Shown piece by piece: positions 61,381 through 64,000 of a stretch of DNA of 64,000 bases. Position numbers and translations under genes: made by a program. The number at the start of each line of letters is the position of its first letter. Position 1 is the first letter of the stretch. This DNA comes from Candidatus Gastranaerophilales bacterium. Its GTDB lineage: Bacteria > Cyanobacteriota > Vampirovibrionia > Gastranaerophilales > Gastranaerophilaceae. The notes under the pieces are model-generated. The model worked only from the letters and a program-made list of their open reading frames with translations. It was not told the origin of the DNA and searched no databases. The DNA lies in NCBI GenBank assembly GCA_944325665.1, contig CALVAY010000006.1, forward strand, positions 1 through 64,000, written 5' to 3'.

Positions 61381-61453
61381 TGCCGATGAGGGGACTCGAA
61401 CCCCTGACCTGTCGATTACGAATCGACTGCTCTACCAACTGAGCCACATCGGC
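61381..61453 (-). tRNA. tRNA-Thr (anticodon CGT)
   Basis: Reading the minus strand gives a 7-bp acceptor stem GCCGATG / CATCGGC, D-arm GCTCAGTTGGTAGAGC, anticodon arm with loop TTCGTAA, and T-arm with GGTTCGAGTCC. Discriminator A. The 3' CCA is not encoded. Confidence 0.97.
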
Positions 61454-61460
61454 ATATTAT

Positions 61461-61485
61461 AAAAGAGCCATAAACCGGCTCTTTT
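61461..61485 (-). terminator. Hairpin between tRNA-Arg and tRNA-Thr
   Basis: AAAAGAGCC / GGCTCTTTT perfect 9-bp stem with a 7-base loop and T residues on the minus strand. It directly follows the tRNA-Arg CCA. It could end tRNA-Arg transcription or be a processing stem, since no separate tRNA-Thr promoter is clear. Confidence 0.55.
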
Positions 61486-61486
61486 A

Positions 61487-61563
61487 TGGCGCGCCCAGAG
61501 AGATTCGAACTCCCGACCTTTTGGTTCGTAGCCAAACACTCTATCCAGCTGAGCTATGGGCGC
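61487..61563 (-). tRNA. tRNA-Arg (anticodon ACG), CCA encoded
   Basis: Minus-strand cloverleaf: acceptor GCGCCCA / TGGGCGC, D-arm GCTCAGCTGGATAGAGT, anticodon arm TTTGG-CTACGAA-CCAAA with ACG, T-arm GGGAGTTCGAATCTC. Discriminator G at 61490 is followed by C-C-A (61489-61487), so the tail is encoded, unlike the neighbouring tRNA-Thr. Confidence 0.97.
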
Positions 61564-61689
61564 ATATGTTATTTAATTGTTTGTCAATTCCGACAAATTA
61601 AATCATAACACAAACCAAAGAAAAATTACAAAACATTTTTTTAAAACAAAATACTATATAAAAATGATTATATAAATAAAAAGATAAAT

Positions 61690-61695
61690 TATAAT
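61690..61695 (+). promoter_or_regulatory. Leaderless -10 box of capA-like gene
   Basis: TATAAT, 6-base spacer, ATG at 61702. No Shine-Dalgarno site and no clear -35 hexamer. Confidence 0.5.
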
Positions 61696-61701
61696 TCAGA
61701 A

Positions 61702-62763
61702 ATGGGTAATAATGTAAAAATTGGTTTATACGGCGATTTTACACTTGGAGAAAATTATCAGGCAAAGTACGACTTTCAAAATAAAGTCAGTTTACTAAGG
61801 CAAAAGGGTTATAATTTTCTTTTTGAAAAGGTCAAAAATTTTTTATACAGCTTTGATTTAAACATAGTAAACCTTGAAACTCAAATTACTGATTGCATGC
61901 ACTCTGAGCTTGAGGGCAAAAAAGCTGTACTACACTGGAATGACCCAAAGGTAGCGCCCTCTATGCTCTTAAAATATCAAATCGGAGCAGTTTCTCTGGG
62001 AAATAACCACGGTTACGACTACAGGGAAAAAGGGCTCATTCAAACAATAGAAAAACTAAACGAAGCACAAATAAGCTACTTTGGTGCAGGAATGTCCGAA
62101 CAGGAAGCAGCAAAGCCTTTTAAAAAAACTTTTAAGATTAACGAAAAAGATTTAAATTTATATATCTTTGGAGGCTACAAGTACCGCGAGGACTACGATA
62201 AAGAGTTCAACTTTTATGCCAAAGGGAAAAAATCGGGCATATTTTTATTCACACCTGAAAATGTTGCACATAAGGTGAAGGAAATTAAAGAAAACGACCC
62301 AAATTCATTTTTGATTGCTTTCCCGCATTTTGGTTTCGACCTGCAAAAAACAGTGCCCATGCAAAAAGATATGGCAAGAAGATTTATCGATATGGGCTTT
62401 GATACGGTAGTTGGACATGGGCCTCATATGATAAATCAGATTGAATACTATAAATCAAAACCAATAATATACAGTCTTGGAAACTTTATATTCCCTGCTG
62501 ATTTTAAAGGAAAATGTTTACCGTATAACCTTATTTGCTCAATTGAATTTAGTGAAAAAGAGGGTAAAATTACGCCAAAATACAAATTATACGGCATTTA
62601 TATGGATAACTCCTCAATGACACCGCAAACAAGGCTAATAACAAACCAAGAAGCCAAAGAGGTTTTAAATTTACTTTGTGAAGCAGATATAAGCCTTAGA
62701 GAAAAAATTAAAACAGATGAAAACGACCCGCTTGGAATAAGTTACGAGTTAATTAGAGAATGA
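61702..62763 (+). CDS. CapA-family metallophosphatase-like protein
   Basis: 353 residues of the CapA/PgsA family, linked to poly-gamma-glutamate or other capsule polymers. Motifs: IGLYGDFTLGE at the N-terminus, NIVNLETQITD, the metal-site SLGNNHGYDY (about 94-103), FPHFGFDL and GHGPHMINQIEYYKSKPIIYSLGNF. There is no signal peptide or membrane anchor, unlike typical capsule CapA, so it is probably cytoplasmic. It overlaps the next gene, which looks like a Mur ligase, by four bases. Confidence 0.87.
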   Translation: MGNNVKIGLYGDFTLGENYQAKYDFQNKVSLLRQKGYNFLFEKVKNFLYSFDLNIVNLETQITDCMHSELEGKKAVLHWNDPKVAPSMLLKYQIGAVSLGNNHGYDYREKGLIQTIEKLNEAQISYFGAGMSEQEAAKPFKKTFKINEKDLNLYIFGGYKYREDYDKEFNFYAKGKKSGIFLFTPENVAHKVKEIKENDPNSFLIAFPHFGFDLQKTVPMQKDMARRFIDMGFDTVVGHGPHMINQIEYYKSKPIIYSLGNFIFPADFKGKCLPYNLICSIEFSEKEGKITPKYKLYGIYMDNSSMTPQTRLITNQEAKEVLNLLCEADISLREKIKTDENDPLGISYELIRE

Positions 62764-64000
62764 AAATAAAAGAAATTTTAGATAAGACATACGCTTTTGC
62801 GCTGATTTTAGACGATGAAAACAAAGTCTATAAGTTTTGCTCAACACTAAATTATGCAAACTACATTGGCAAAGACTACATTTACCTTCCGATTTTAGAA
62901 AATTCGGAAAATATTTTTGAACAAATAAAGCTTCATCTTAACAATACAAACTGCAAAGGTTTTTTTATTGACAAGAAAATTCTTGATGAACCTGAAAACC
63001 AATATCAATATCATAAAATCATGAAGGAATTTTCTTCAAAAATTGAAGTTATTGCACTTGTTAAAAATGTTTTTAACTCGGCACTTAAGATTTGCGAAGA
63101 AAATATGCAAATATATTCGCCCAAATGTGTAACAATAGCGGGCAGTGAAGAAAAAAGCGTTATTATCAGTCTTGTGTCATATATGTTATCTCAAAAAGGT
63201 ACTACATATAGCTCAATCAGCACCTGCGGCCCTTGGCAGAAGTTTTTCGAACCAGTTTTAGCACTGGATGAAACAACAAAATACTGCGTAATTGAAATTG
63301 ACCCGAGAAGAAAAAGTATTGCCGAAAATGCGGGAAGAATATGTAAAAATAACACGGTAATTTTTACAAAAACATCTGTCAATTACACAAATTTATACGA
63401 AAATGCACAAAATTACCTGTTTGAAATAACAAGTGTACTTGATTACAAGGAAAATATAGAAAATATTTTCACATACGAGGAAAACGACCTTGTAAATACA
63501 TATATCGGGCAAAATGAAAACTTAAATATAATAAGCGAATCACAAATTAAAACACAAATAAAACATGACATTTTATCCAACAAAAATTTCCTTGAAACGC
63601 AATATCAAGGATTAAAATTTGAAATACAAAGCACCAACTACTATATGCCAAGGTGCGCAACAATAAGTGCAATGTGCGCTAAAAAACTCGGAGTTGACGA
63701 GAAAACAATCAAAAAATGTTTAAAAGAATACAAAGATATTTCGGGAATATACATCGAAAACAAGCTGCCAAATAATAATTACAGCATCTTAAGCACGCAA
63801 GAGCACACCCATTTTTCAATTACAAATGCCATACGTGAATTTTTACAAAAATATAAAGATTACGGAAAAATTTTAATTCTCTCAAAAATAACAGGTCTTA
63901 AAGAATTTGAGAATGAATTACATAAAGACATTATAAAAAAAGTTGCCAAAGAAAATTTTGAAACAATTGTACTTATAGATATGGCACAGTGGTCAAGCTA
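62760..64000 (+). CDS. Mur-ligase-like protein with degenerate P-loop (truncated by window end)
   Basis: Starts at the ATG at 62760, overlapping the CapA stop (ATGA), and stays open to the window end (413 codons). After an N-terminal domain (about 1-120) comes VTIAGSEEKSVIISLVSYML (about 125-144), the place of the Mur ATP loop G-x-x-G-K-T; the second glycine is Glu here while Lys-Ser remain. Later, a MurF-like helix region reads MPRCATISAMCAKKLGVDEKTIKKC (in two parts). The fold suggests MurF or the related CapB/PgsB ligase. With CapA alongside, a polymer ligase partner is plausible. Activity is uncertain given the altered loop. Confidence 0.6.
   Translation, partial: MKIKEILDKTYAFALILDDENKVYKFCSTLNYANYIGKDYIYLPILENSENIFEQIKLHLNNTNCKGFFIDKKILDEPENQYQYHKIMKEFSSKIEVIALVKNVFNSALKICEENMQIYSPKCVTIAGSEEKSVIISLVSYMLSQKGTTYSSISTCGPWQKFFEPVLALDETTKYCVIEIDPRRKSIAENAGRICKNNTVIFTKTSVNYTNLYENAQNYLFEITSVLDYKENIENIFTYEENDLVNTYIGQNENLNIISESQIKTQIKHDILSNKNFLETQYQGLKFEIQSTNYYMPRCATISAMCAKKLGVDEKTIKKCLKEYKDISGIYIENKLPNNNYSILSTQEHTHFSITNAIREFLQKYKDYGKILILSKITGLKEFENELHKDIIKKVAKENFETIVLIDMAQWSS

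Noticed and set aside
61461-61485. Independent promoter for tRNA-Thr from the TATAAT in the hairpin flank
   Set aside because: The box lies two bases from the mature 5' end, so transcription would start inside the tRNA.
1-64000. CRISPR arrays, insertion sequences, prophage, rRNA operon, toxin-antitoxin operons
   Set aside because: No regularly spaced repeats, transposase, phage structural genes or rRNA sequence were seen; the only toxin-like candidate is the unproven 27-residue peptide.

Overview
This window is A+T-rich, densely coding chromosome with no phage, insertion sequence, CRISPR array or rRNA operon. The gene content suggests an uncultured, fermentative, non-photosynthetic relative of Cyanobacteria, most likely order Gastranaerophilales (Melainabacteria/Vampirovibrionia). 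The basis is two large envelope-type proteins with the N-terminal F-K/G-G motif that I associate with that lineage, a superoxide reductase in place of superoxide dismutase, a flagellar cap locus, and no photosynthesis genes. This placement is inference; no marker gene was searched.

Layout. 1-0.5 kb: a G+C-richer degenerate tandem repeat. 0.5-11 kb: housekeeping genes (yidC, mnmE, panD, ilvN-ilvB, a SulP transporter, superoxide reductase, nth, trxA, a large phosphohexomutase). 11-13.5 kb: first F-G/F-K-G protein. 13.7-17.4 kb: two-component genes, a secreted protein and a small HExxH protein. 17.4-20.5 kb: tsaE-tsaB, small unknowns and a XerC/D recombinase. 20.5-27.3 kb: a two-gene RND efflux system meeting a BioF-like enzyme and an AGCS symporter. 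27.4-35.8 kb: LysM protein, tandem-HTH regulator, pth, two secreted proteins, comEC, yebC, TPR-glutaredoxin pair, an unannotated 51-residue gene and an FtsB/DivIC-like protein. 35.8-41.7 kb: asparaginase, then a flagellar group (FlaG-like, fliS, FliT-like, fliD) with a cation exporter inserted. 41.7-48.3 kb: rlmN, HD-GYP protein, trmFO, pepA, mscS, TPR. 48.4-50.4 kb: second F-K-G protein. 50.7-60.6 kb: ribF, bifunctional rel, YggU, GGDEF/HD-GYP protein, glycosyltransferase, TPR protein and U32 peptidase. 60.7-64 kb: PH-like membrane protein, tRNA-Thr, tRNA-Arg, CapA and a truncated Mur-ligase-like protein.

How it works together. Translation and tRNA modification are over-represented (mnmE, tsaB, tsaE, trmFO, rlmN, pth, U32). 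Second messengers appear as rel (ppGpp) and two HD-GYP proteins (cyclic di-GMP), near flagellar genes. Redox defence clusters at 7.4-8.9 kb.

The strongest unexplained signal is regulatory. At least thirteen genes have a -10 hexamer ending 6-8 bases before the ATG, so transcription should start on or next to the start codon (leaderless mRNA). Many other genes carry ordinary Shine-Dalgarno sites. At 57.07-57.13 kb two divergent leaderless genes share one palindromic -35 hexamer in an exactly symmetric 64-bp spacer; at 8.47-8.51 kb another divergent pair shares a palindromic -10. Five convergent pairs overlap by exactly four bases at their stop codons.
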